The position numbers and the translations under genes are program-made. Below are positions 1 to 5,939 of a stretch of DNA of 12,306 nt, in pieces; positions within the stretch are counted from its first letter, which is position 1; every line of letters starts with the position of its first letter. A model generated the notes under the pieces. It searched no databases, had not been told where the DNA came from, and saw only the letters and a program-made list of their open reading frames with translations. The stretch spans positions 1,586,931 through 1,599,236 of the forward strand of contig CP070800.1 in the NCBI GenBank assembly GCA_020343555.1, given 5' to 3'. This DNA comes from Dehalococcoidales bacterium. Its GTDB lineage: Bacteria; Chloroflexota; Dehalococcoidia; Dehalococcoidales; UBA2162.

Positions 1-1
1 C

Positions 2-289
2 AGGATGGTAGACCTGTTAACTCCTTTCAGCAGCTTTCACTACTATCATCCCTTACAGAAAGGCAGTGCTTCCTTGAAAAGAGTCCTCCCAGCCATTACC
101 GGTACGGGATATGATGATCTGGAAATCAACGATGGTCAGATCGCCAGCATGAATTACCTGGCAGCAAATTACGGGAATGTCCCGGAAGAAGAAAAGACTA
201 AAGTGTTTAATAACCTCGAAGAGTACTGCGGTCGAGATACCGAAGGGATGATCTGGATTATAGGAAAATTAAGAAAAATGGTGCAATAG
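2..289 (+). CDS. DUF2779 domain protein, C-terminal end (5' truncated by window)
   Basis: Only the last ~95 codons are present; the frame is open to the left edge, so the ATG at position 5 is probably internal. The segment resembles the C-terminus of DUF2779 proteins, large proteins with a RecB-like or RNase H-like exonuclease fold. Visible hallmarks are the VDLLTPFSSF and YYHP segments, then GSASLKRVLPAITG, then an acidic DDLEINDG stretch. Near the end is YCGRDTEGM, whose Y-x-x-x-D spacing matches the Exo III motif of DEDDy-type exonucleases. From family knowledge it probably processes nucleic acid; the substrate is unknown. The stop codon at 287-289 overlaps the ribosome binding site (AGGAG, 288-292) of the next gene, so the two are probably co-transcribed and perhaps translationally coupled. 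Confidence 0.8.
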   Translation, partial: RMVDLLTPFSSFHYYHPLQKGSASLKRVLPAITGTGYDDLEINDGQIASMNYLAANYGNVPEEEKTKVFNNLEEYCGRDTEGMIWIIGKLRKMVQ

Positions 290-300
290 GAGCAACACTC

Positions 301-1080
301 ATGATTGGGGCTATTGCCGGTGACATAATAGGTTCGGTCTTCGAACACGCTGCTATCAAATCAGCCGATTTCCAACTGTTTGAATGGTATTCAACCTTTA
401 CCGATGATACTGTCTTAACCATAGCTGTTGCTGACGCCATATTGAATAACAAAGTTTATGTTTCTACTTTAAAAGAATATGGGCAGAGATATCCTCATGC
501 TGGATATGGTGGAATGTTCGTAGAATGGCTGAAAAGTAATACGTTTGTACCATACAATAGTTATGGTAACGGTTCGGCAATGAGAGTAAGTCCGGTAGGT
601 TTCGCTTTCAATGCACTTGATGAAGTGCTCAAGGAGGCAGAGAAAAGTGCGGTGGTTACCCATAATCACCCGGAGGGAATAAAAGGAGCCCAGGCTGTCG
701 CATCAGCGATATACTTGGCGAGAAACGGCAAGAATAAAGACGAGATAAAGGACTTCATCGAATCCACCTTTAACTACGACCTGAATCAGAAACTCGACGA
801 TATAAGGCCGGGATACCGATTCGATGTAACCTGCCAGGGCTCGGTACCTCAGTCCATAATGGCTTTCCTCGAATCAGCAGATTACGAGGATGCAGTTAGA
901 CTATCCATTTCACTCGGTGGAGATGCCGATACCATGGCTTGTATAACTGGAGGTATTGCTGAGGCTTACTATAAAGTAGTGCCTGAAAATATAATTGAAA
1001 AAGTCAGAGAAATACTTGATAACGAATTACTCGGTATCATTGATACTTTTTACGAACGGTTCATATCAAACGATGGATAA
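301..1080 (+). CDS. ADP-ribosylglycohydrolase family protein (DraG/ARH-like)
   Basis: A 259-residue protein of the ADP-ribosylglycohydrolase family, a normal length. These all-helical enzymes use two metal ions (usually Mg) to remove ADP-ribose from proteins or small molecules. Metal-binding signatures are visible: GDIIGS at residues 7-12, TDDT at 34-37, and the C-terminal GGDADT at 206-211. GNGSAMR (89-95) and HNHPEGIKGA (121-130) are also typical of the family. No signal peptide or membrane segment is seen, so it should be cytoplasmic. The start is supported by AGGAG at 288-292, 8 nt before the ATG. No ADP-ribosyltransferase partner or nitrogenase gene lies in the window, so a DraG role in nitrogenase control is not supported. 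The actual substrate cannot be told from sequence. Confidence 0.93.
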   Translation: MIGAIAGDIIGSVFEHAAIKSADFQLFEWYSTFTDDTVLTIAVADAILNNKVYVSTLKEYGQRYPHAGYGGMFVEWLKSNTFVPYNSYGNGSAMRVSPVGFAFNALDEVLKEAEKSAVVTHNHPEGIKGAQAVASAIYLARNGKNKDEIKDFIESTFNYDLNQKLDDIRPGYRFDVTCQGSVPQSIMAFLESADYEDAVRLSISLGGDADTMACITGGIAEAYYKVVPENIIEKVREILDNELLGIIDTFYERFISNDG

Positions 1081-1096
1081 TATGGAGGAACATAAT

Positions 1097-1966
1097 ATGG
1101 CTGTTAATGCAGTAGGGCTTCTTAGCCCGGGAGATATGGGACATGCGGTTGGTGCTGTTCTCGTTGATAACGGAATAAAGGTGATAACCTGCCTGGAAGG
1201 GCGTAGTAACCGTACTCGTGAACTTGCTGATAAAGCCGGGATACAAGATGTATCGACATACCAGGATCTCGTGCGTGATGCTGATATTATCCTGTCAATC
1301 CTGGTACCCGCCGAAGCGAAAAACGCAGCTACTCTTGTATCACAATCTCTTGAAGAGACCGGACAGAAGATAACCTATGCAGACTGTAACGCGATAGCAC
1401 CGCAAACAGTACAGGAAATAGGCAAGATAATCACAACAGCCGGCAGTAATTTTGTGGATGCCGGAATCATTGGAGGCCCACCTGGACCGGGAGTTATGAA
1501 CAGGATATATATCTCAGGACCGGATACTGAAGCAGTCGAACAATTTGATAAATACGGGCTGGATGTAAGAGCTATTGGTCCGGAAATCGGGCAAGCATCC
1601 GGTCTAAAAATGGTATATGCAGCTCTTACCAAGGGTACGTCAGCGCTTGCCCTGGAATTGCTTGTTGCTGCAAAAAGACTAAACCTCTACGATGCACTTA
1701 TTGCTGAATGGGAAATGAGCCAGGTAGACAGATACGAGTCATTTAAAAGGGGACTTCAAAGCGTACCGAGTAAAGCCCACCGCTGGATAGGGGAAATGGA
1801 GGAAATAGCCAAAACATTCGGGGATGTGGGACTTACTCCGAAGATCCTCGAAGGAGCCGCTGACATGTACCGTTTCATAAAAAACAATCCTGTTTCTGAC
1901 GAAACACCTGAAACGATCGATAGAGACAGAACTCTTGAACAACTGATAAAGAAATTGGCTAGTTAA
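1097..1966 (+). CDS. NAD(P)-dependent oxidoreductase with DUF1932 C-terminal domain (beta-hydroxyacid dehydrogenase-like)
   Basis: A 289-residue two-domain protein. The N-terminus (residues 1-~150) is a Rossmann domain starting VGLLSPGDMGHAVG, a G-x-x-x-x-G-x-M-G variant of the beta-hydroxyacid dehydrogenase superfamily. It continues with ADIILSILVPAEA and GIIGGPPGPGV, the latter at the usual substrate-loop position. The C-terminal half, with GLKMVYAALTKGTSAL followed by an all-helical region, matches the DUF1932 domain. The lysine of GLKM is at the position of the catalytic Lys in this superfamily. Such proteins are expected to oxidise or reduce a 3-hydroxyacid-like substrate with NAD(P); the substrate is unknown. 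I chose the ATG at 1097 because GGAGG (1084-1088) lies 8 nt upstream; the in-frame ATG at 1082 overlaps that site. The gap to the previous gene is 16 nt, so an operon is likely. Confidence 0.88.
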   Translation: MAVNAVGLLSPGDMGHAVGAVLVDNGIKVITCLEGRSNRTRELADKAGIQDVSTYQDLVRDADIILSILVPAEAKNAATLVSQSLEETGQKITYADCNAIAPQTVQEIGKIITTAGSNFVDAGIIGGPPGPGVMNRIYISGPDTEAVEQFDKYGLDVRAIGPEIGQASGLKMVYAALTKGTSALALELLVAAKRLNLYDALIAEWEMSQVDRYESFKRGLQSVPSKAHRWIGEMEEIAKTFGDVGLTPKILEGAADMYRFIKNNPVSDETPETIDRDRTLEQLIKKLAS

Positions 1967-1999
1967 TATTCTGAACAAATAAAGCGAAATGCTATCTAA

Positions 2000-2040
2000 A
2001 CTAAGGTAGCACATATGATTTCAACGAAGCACTAAGGTAG
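2000..2040 (+). repeat. 10-bp direct repeat (ACTAAGGTAG x2) flanking a 6-codon mini-ORF
   Basis: ACTAAGGTAG occurs at 2000-2009 and again at 2031-2040. The second copy supplies the AAGGT ribosome binding site of the hydrolase gene starting at 2045. The first copy sits at the same kind of distance before an ATG at 2015 that opens a mini-ORF (MISTKH, stop at 2033-2035) whose stop lies inside the second copy. This may be a small tandem duplication or a translated leader; the sequence alone does not decide. Confidence 0.4.
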
Positions 2041-2044
2041 AAAC

Positions 2045-2950
2045 ATGACTTTGGAAAAAAACATAAACGCAGTCACATTCTCTAGTAAAGGGCTGAAATG
2101 CAGTGGCTTATTGTATAAACCTTCGATTGTCCAACCAGATACTCAACTACCGGCTATTGTAATGGCTCACGGGCTTTCAGGAGTAAAAGAACAGGCATTG
2201 CCGCAGGTTGGCGAGATATTTGCACACAATGGCTTTGTGACTCTTGTCTTCGACTATCGTTTTTTTGGTGACAGTGAAGGTGAACCCAGGAATCAGGTTT
2301 TTCCGCTTGAAATGGTAGAAGATTTCAAGAATGCTATCACCTGGGTTTCAGAATTACCGGAAGTGGATTCTGATCGAATTGGTATCTGGGGTACTTCTCT
2401 GAGTGGTGGTATTGTATTATACACAGCCACATTCGACAAGCGTGTAAGAGCTGTTGTCGCCCAGGTACCTGCAATATTTAATCCTGTTGTCCGTTTTGGC
2501 AGAAATCGGGACGCGTGGCATAATGACAGTAAAACGATATCACAAGATCGATTAGAACGTTTCAGGACGGGGATCATCAACTATATTCCTATTGTTAATC
2601 AGCCAGGACAGCCATGTGTGTTAACCGGGAAAGAAGCCTACGATTTTTTCATGTCAACAACAGACATAGCTCCGAACTGGCGAAACCAGATGACAGTGGA
2701 ATCAATAGAGAAGATGCGTGAATTCGATGTGATCAGTTCCATTGAGTTACTTTCTCCAACTCCAATAATATTTATACCTGCAGAGAATGATGGACTTATT
2801 TCCATAGAATCAATAGTAAATGTTTACAATAAAATCTCTGAACCAAAATCACTGGTTTCGTTACCAATCACTCACTTTGAGATATATAGCGATCCCTGGT
2901 TATCAAAAGCTGCTAATATTGCCAGCGAATGGTACCAGGCACACTTGTAA
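2045..2950 (+). CDS. alpha/beta hydrolase (dienelactone hydrolase/FrsA-like)
   Basis: A 301-residue cytoplasmic alpha/beta-hydrolase with no signal peptide. The oxyanion-side segment MAHGLSGVKEQ is at 40-50. The nucleophile elbow GTSLSGG is at 116-122 with Ser118 as the likely nucleophile. Asp249 in PAENDG and His277 in PITHFE complete a plausible triad. A cap-like insertion (about 145-235) lies between the Ser and Asp strands. The arrangement resembles S15/FrsA-like or dienelactone-hydrolase-like esterases acting on small esters or amides; the substrate is unknown. The ATG at 2045 has AAGGT at 2034-2038. It follows the DUF1932 oxidoreductase by 78 bp on the same strand and could be in the same transcription unit or have its own promoter. 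It is convergent with the MFS gene that ends at 3027. Confidence 0.9.
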   Translation: MTLEKNINAVTFSSKGLKCSGLLYKPSIVQPDTQLPAIVMAHGLSGVKEQALPQVGEIFAHNGFVTLVFDYRFFGDSEGEPRNQVFPLEMVEDFKNAITWVSELPEVDSDRIGIWGTSLSGGIVLYTATFDKRVRAVVAQVPAIFNPVVRFGRNRDAWHNDSKTISQDRLERFRTGIINYIPIVNQPGQPCVLTGKEAYDFFMSTTDIAPNWRNQMTVESIEKMREFDVISSIELLSPTPIIFIPAENDGLISIESIVNVYNKISEPKSLVSLPITHFEIYSDPWLSKAANIASEWYQAHL

Positions 2951-3006
2951 CAAAAATTCTGGTTATATTGCGATCCCGGTAATTCACATACTTGAATTTT
3001 GTCTAC

Positions 3007-3049
3007 TTTTAGAACACCACGATTGGTTAATTAGAACCACGTTCTAAAA
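3007..3049. terminator. Inverted repeat between convergent genes, possible bidirectional terminator
   Basis: TTTTAGAAC at 3007-3015 is perfectly complementary to GTTCTAAAA at 3041-3049. A smaller dyad, GGTT (3025-3028) and AACC (3035-3038), sits inside. The structure spans the stop of the minus-strand MFS gene and lies 57 nt after the plus-strand hydrolase stop, where a shared terminator would be expected. The arms are A/T-rich with no clear following T-run beyond the arm ends, so efficiency is doubtful. Confidence 0.4.
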
Positions 3050-4232
3050 GAGTTTTACGGCGTATCTTTGCCAGCACTATCGTGAGTCCAAACCCGAAAA
3101 TGCATGAAATCGCAATAGTTACAAAACCACTTAAAAAAGAGCCGGAAATGTCTTTGAGTATACCAAGTAGGTAGGTAAAAGAAAATGCGCCTAGATTGGC
3201 GAACAGGTTGCCGAAACCGGTGGAGGTTGCGGTAGTTCTCTCTCCGAGTACATCCACAGGAATGGAAAATAATGGTCCGAAATATGCCTGAATAAAGATA
3301 GAGTTAATTATTATTATTGTGACGAGTAAAATAATGTTATCCACCAGTACCATCGATACCGTTGTCATCGTTAGGACCAATAAAGACGTAGCTATAACAG
3401 AGATAGGATTCCTCAGCTTGTCGGAAATATACCCTCCGATTACATTAGAAGGAGCAATAAAAGCAGCCTGCACAGCGATAATAACACCTGCAAACTGTAA
3501 TGATAATCCCTTTTCTTCAACAAGAAGCGTAGGCAGCCAGAAAGTAATCCCCATCATTACCGCAAGCCTGACGTATTGTATCCCGCCGCATACCCACATC
3601 AACCGATGTTTAAACAGCTGCAAAACTTCCCACAGGCCAATTTCCTGCGTTGGTTTTTCCTGATACGGTTCTTTACCGAAACGCCATAATACGAGACTTA
3701 GAATAATACCAAGGGGAGGGAAAACCTGAAATGGGAAACGCCAACCGTATTCCGCTACAAGTACCGGACCCGCAATATCAATAATTAGGTTTCCTAAAAA
3801 CCCGCCGATAAGATAGAGTCCCATAGCAGTAGCTCTTCTATCAGGCGAAAACCAGGCAGAAATCAAGCGAATTCCCGGAGCAAACAAAAAAGCGCGAAAC
3901 AAGCCTGACACAGCTTGATTGATAAGAGCTTGCCAGTACTCAGTGACGAAGCCAAATGTCAGTGATAATATCGTCGTTCCCAGTATCCCTATTACGAAGA
4001 GTCTCTTACCACCAAAGCGGTCGGCAAGATAGCCGGCAGGTATCTGCATCAGGGCATAGACCAGAGTAGTGGCTGCAGCAAGTGTACCTCCCTGGGTGAA
4101 AGTTAACGTCAGGTCTTCGCGTATCAAGGGCAGGAACAACGCGATACCGCCGATACTCAATGCCTGAAAACTCTGGCAAATGATAATCAAAGGGACATTG
4201 AATAATTTTTCCCGCCTCGATATTTGTTGCAA
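3027..4232 (-). CDS. Major facilitator superfamily transporter (12 TM)
   Basis: A 401-residue integral membrane protein with hydrophobic segments along its whole length, consistent with 12 transmembrane helices. MFS motif A is clear between TM2 and TM3: GYLADRFGGKR at residues 67-77. A weaker counterpart, GGYISDKL, is in the second half. The family moves small molecules by proton- or ion-coupled transport or exchange; the substrate cannot be read here, though the closest feel is to organic-anion (ACS/NarK-like) carriers. The start is a TTG codon, supported by AGGAG 6 nt upstream on the minus strand (4239-4243). It follows the other MFS gene after 44 nt on the same strand, so the two are probably one operon. 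Its 3' end overlaps the inverted repeat at 3007-3049. Confidence 0.92.
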   Translation of the reverse strand: MQQISRREKLFNVPLIIICQSFQALSIGGIALFLPLIREDLTLTFTQGGTLAAATTLVYALMQIPAGYLADRFGGKRLFVIGILGTTILSLTFGFVTEYWQALINQAVSGLFRAFLFAPGIRLISAWFSPDRRATAMGLYLIGGFLGNLIIDIAGPVLVAEYGWRFPFQVFPPLGIILSLVLWRFGKEPYQEKPTQEIGLWEVLQLFKHRLMWVCGGIQYVRLAVMMGITFWLPTLLVEEKGLSLQFAGVIIAVQAAFIAPSNVIGGYISDKLRNPISVIATSLLVLTMTTVSMVLVDNIILLVTIIIINSIFIQAYFGPLFSIPVDVLGERTTATSTGFGNLFANLGAFSFTYLLGILKDISGSFLSGFVTIAISCIFGFGLTIVLAKIRRKTLLERGSN

Positions 4233-4276
4233 CGAATACTCCTAATTGTTTTTATATATTGTGACTACGATCTAAG

Positions 4277-5515
4277 TCAGACTTGGTTTTTCAATGGACA
4301 GACCAGAAAAAGCATTATCCCGGCGATGGCATAGCAAAGAACCGATATTAACAAAGCCACATTATAACTTCCGAATGTTTCTAAGACAATGCCCCAGATG
4401 GTTGGTCCCATACCTCCAATTAATCCCCAGGAGAGTGTCAGTATACCAAACGATGAGCCGATGTTCTGTCTTCCAAATAAATCACCAAGGTACGGTGCAA
4501 AAAGGGTACTGGAAAAACCTGCTCCGATACCGAATATGACAGCATAGACTATTAATTGATTAGCTGAATGGATCGTTATGTATCCCATCAACATGACCAG
4601 TGCGGAGAATGACGCTCCAAGGATCATTATTCTCCTTTTTCCGTATTTATCTCCAAGCCAGCCACTTCCGATTCTTGCCAGGATGGAGGGACCGTTAAAA
4701 ACGGTTACAAAAACACCAGCTGCTGCATTTGAACTCCCTAAATCTACTGCCCAGATAACCAGATGTGCTAATATCCCGTTGAAAACGATTCCGATTAAAC
4801 CATAAGCAGCAAATAATAGCCAAAACTGCGGTGTTTTAAGGAAATTGTTGGTTTTCGTCTGTTTACGTAAAACTTCTTGATCAATAACAATATCTGGTGT
4901 TGAATTTATTCCATCAGTATGTTGCCCTATCGATTCCGGAGTGTCCCGAATAATGAAATATGCCAGGAACATGATAGGGATGCCTGTAATAAAAGCCGCG
5001 ACCAAAGAGACCTGTCTCCAGGTATAGATGCTGGATGTTAATGTCAGTAAGGGAATAAATATTGCTGAACCGATAGCGAATGCAGAACTAATGATTCCAC
5101 TTGCTAAGCCAGCTCGTTTTACAAACCACTTTCGTGAAGTAGCTTGTAGTGGCACGAGATGTGTATTACTTACTGCTATTGCCATAATAAGACCGTAATA
5201 GCAATAGAGTTGCCAGAGTGAATTCACCTGGGACAGTAATATCCAACCGACAAGGCAGAAAAAACCCCCGATAAATATCGTTTTCCGACTACCAAGTCGG
5301 TCTGTCATCCAACCAGTTAATATCGATAATATTGAATACGCCCATAAGCTGACGCTTTGAGCTGTACCTATAGTTGATCGTGACCAGGCTAATTCTGATG
5401 AAAGAGCAGGAAAGAAAGCAGTGATGCTGTACCTGCCCATAGGCCCAAGGTTTCCAACTAAAAAGAGTGCAATAAGCACCCACCATCCGTAGAACACATC
5501 TCGGAATTTTCTCAT
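4277..5515 (-). CDS. MFS transporter, OFA-like (oxalate/formate antiporter-like or monocarboxylate carrier)
   Basis: A 412-residue, 12-TM transporter. The N-terminal FYGWWVLIALFL (residues 8-19) is a signature seen in oxalate:formate antiporter/monocarboxylate-porter-like MFS proteins, as are LAWSRSTIG (42-50) and KWFVKRAGLASGI before TM5. Motif A, GWMTDRLGSRK, is at 68-78; its second-half counterpart is GSGWLGDKYGKRR. A hydrophilic loop of about 35 residues separates the two six-helix bundles (around residues 195-225). Carboxylate transport is the family-based guess and is not proven. It is the first gene of a two-transporter unit reading leftwards, divergent from the propeller remnant and selenoprotein. 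The ATG has only a weak Shine-Dalgarno (GAGAG on the minus strand). Confidence 0.92.
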   Translation of the reverse strand: MRKFRDVFYGWWVLIALFLVGNLGPMGRYSITAFFPALSSELAWSRSTIGTAQSVSLWAYSILSILTGWMTDRLGSRKTIFIGGFFCLVGWILLSQVNSLWQLYCYYGLIMAIAVSNTHLVPLQATSRKWFVKRAGLASGIISSAFAIGSAIFIPLLTLTSSIYTWRQVSLVAAFITGIPIMFLAYFIIRDTPESIGQHTDGINSTPDIVIDQEVLRKQTKTNNFLKTPQFWLLFAAYGLIGIVFNGILAHLVIWAVDLGSSNAAAGVFVTVFNGPSILARIGSGWLGDKYGKRRIMILGASFSALVMLMGYITIHSANQLIVYAVIFGIGAGFSSTLFAPYLGDLFGRQNIGSSFGILTLSWGLIGGMGPTIWGIVLETFGSYNVALLISVLCYAIAGIMLFLVCPLKNQV

Positions 5516-5524
5516 ATTACGCTC

Positions 5525-5538
5525 TCGTATGAATACGA
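5525..5538. promoter_or_regulatory. Dyad symmetry TCGTAT-GA-ATACGA, possible operator
   Basis: Perfect 6-bp arms separated by GA lie just upstream of the MFS start and just downstream of the proposed minus-strand -10 box. That position suits a repressor site. It is short and may be chance. No regulator gene is present in the window. Confidence 0.3.
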
Positions 5539-5544
5539 TATAAA

Positions 5545-5574
5545 ACTATACCATTCAAGCATATTCGGAAACAA
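5545..5574 (-). promoter_or_regulatory. Candidate sigma70-type promoter for the MFS pair
   Basis: Read on the minus strand, TTGTTT (5574-5569) and TATAGT (5550-5545) are separated by 18 nt. The -10 box matches the consensus at five of six positions, the -35 at only three. Transcription would start roughly 25 nt before the ATG at 5515. Confidence 0.35.
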
Positions 5575-5589
5575 AGTCTCTCGATATTT

Positions 5590-5618
5590 TTGACAGGTAG
5601 TAAAGGTTGATTGATTAT
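5590..5618 (+). promoter_or_regulatory. Candidate sigma70-type promoter for the propeller remnant/selenoprotein unit
   Basis: A perfect TTGACA at 5590-5595 is followed after 17 nt by GATTAT (5613-5618), four of six matches to the -10 consensus. The predicted start of transcription, near 5625, falls after the ATG at 5621. This favours the GTG at 5651 as the first usable start downstream. Confidence 0.45.
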
Positions 5619-5650
5619 TTATGAACATAGACTGGATAAGGAGAATAACT

Positions 5651-5896
5651 GTGATTTACGGCAGTGATGATAACAGATATGAGCTGACAGTAAATTGGAC
5701 ACAATTACCACCAGGTTGGGCTTTCTATGATATTAGTTGCTACGATTGGGATTTTTTTGTGAGATCTCATGGTATCCGTATCACTTCTCAAGATGAACTC
5801 ATCTACACGGACGACATGACACACCTTGTCTCAATATACTCTTTAGCATATAATCGTTCATACCGTGAAAGTAAAAAAAGGACTGAAAGAGGATAA
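5651..5896 (+). pseudogene. NHL-type beta-propeller remnant with internal deletion
   Basis: About 81 codons from a GTG with AAGGAG (5638-5643) 7 nt upstream; an in-frame ATG at 5621 lacks a good ribosome binding site. The N-terminus (IYGSDDNRYELTVNW, then LPPGWAFYD) looks like the start of environmental six-bladed NHL-repeat propellers, often labelled peptidyl-alpha-hydroxyglycine lyase-like. In those proteins this start is normally followed by a VAVDSQDRVYVFNRG-type blade. Here the sequence jumps to FVRSHGIRITSQDELIYTDD, resembling the next blade (F-x-x-PHGI...D), and then ends in a charged tail. Full-length relatives have about 300 residues, so this is probably an in-frame deletion plus 3' loss. 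A functional small protein cannot be excluded. It ends 39 nt before the selenoprotein start. Confidence 0.55.
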
Positions 5897-5906
5897 GGAG
5901 AAAGAA

Positions 5907-5939
5907 ATGAACGTTTTGATACTTGGAGGAAGCAGATGA
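5907..5939 (+). CDS. 10-codon mini-ORF (leader peptide or Rossmann-gene stub)
   Basis: ATG at 5907 has a very good AAGGAG (5895-5900) 6 nt upstream and encodes MNVLILGGSR before TGA at 5937-5939. This TGA overlaps the ATG at 5936 of the selenoprotein gene (ATGA), and the mini-ORF contains that gene's GGAGGA site (5925-5930). It could couple translation to the next gene. Its sequence is also just what the first ten residues of a Rossmann-fold epimerase/dehydratase look like, so it may be a deletion scar. Confidence 0.35.
   Translation: MNVLILGGSR

Noticed and set aside
995..1096. N-terminal extension of the DUF1932 oxidoreductase back to 995
   Set aside because: It overlaps the end of the ADP-ribosylglycohydrolase, and the Rossmann fold begins right after ATG 1097, which has GGAGG 8 nt upstream.
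3319..3663. 114-codon plus-strand frame inside the first MFS gene
   Set aside because: Antisense shadow of a long hydrophobic coding region; no recognisable domain.
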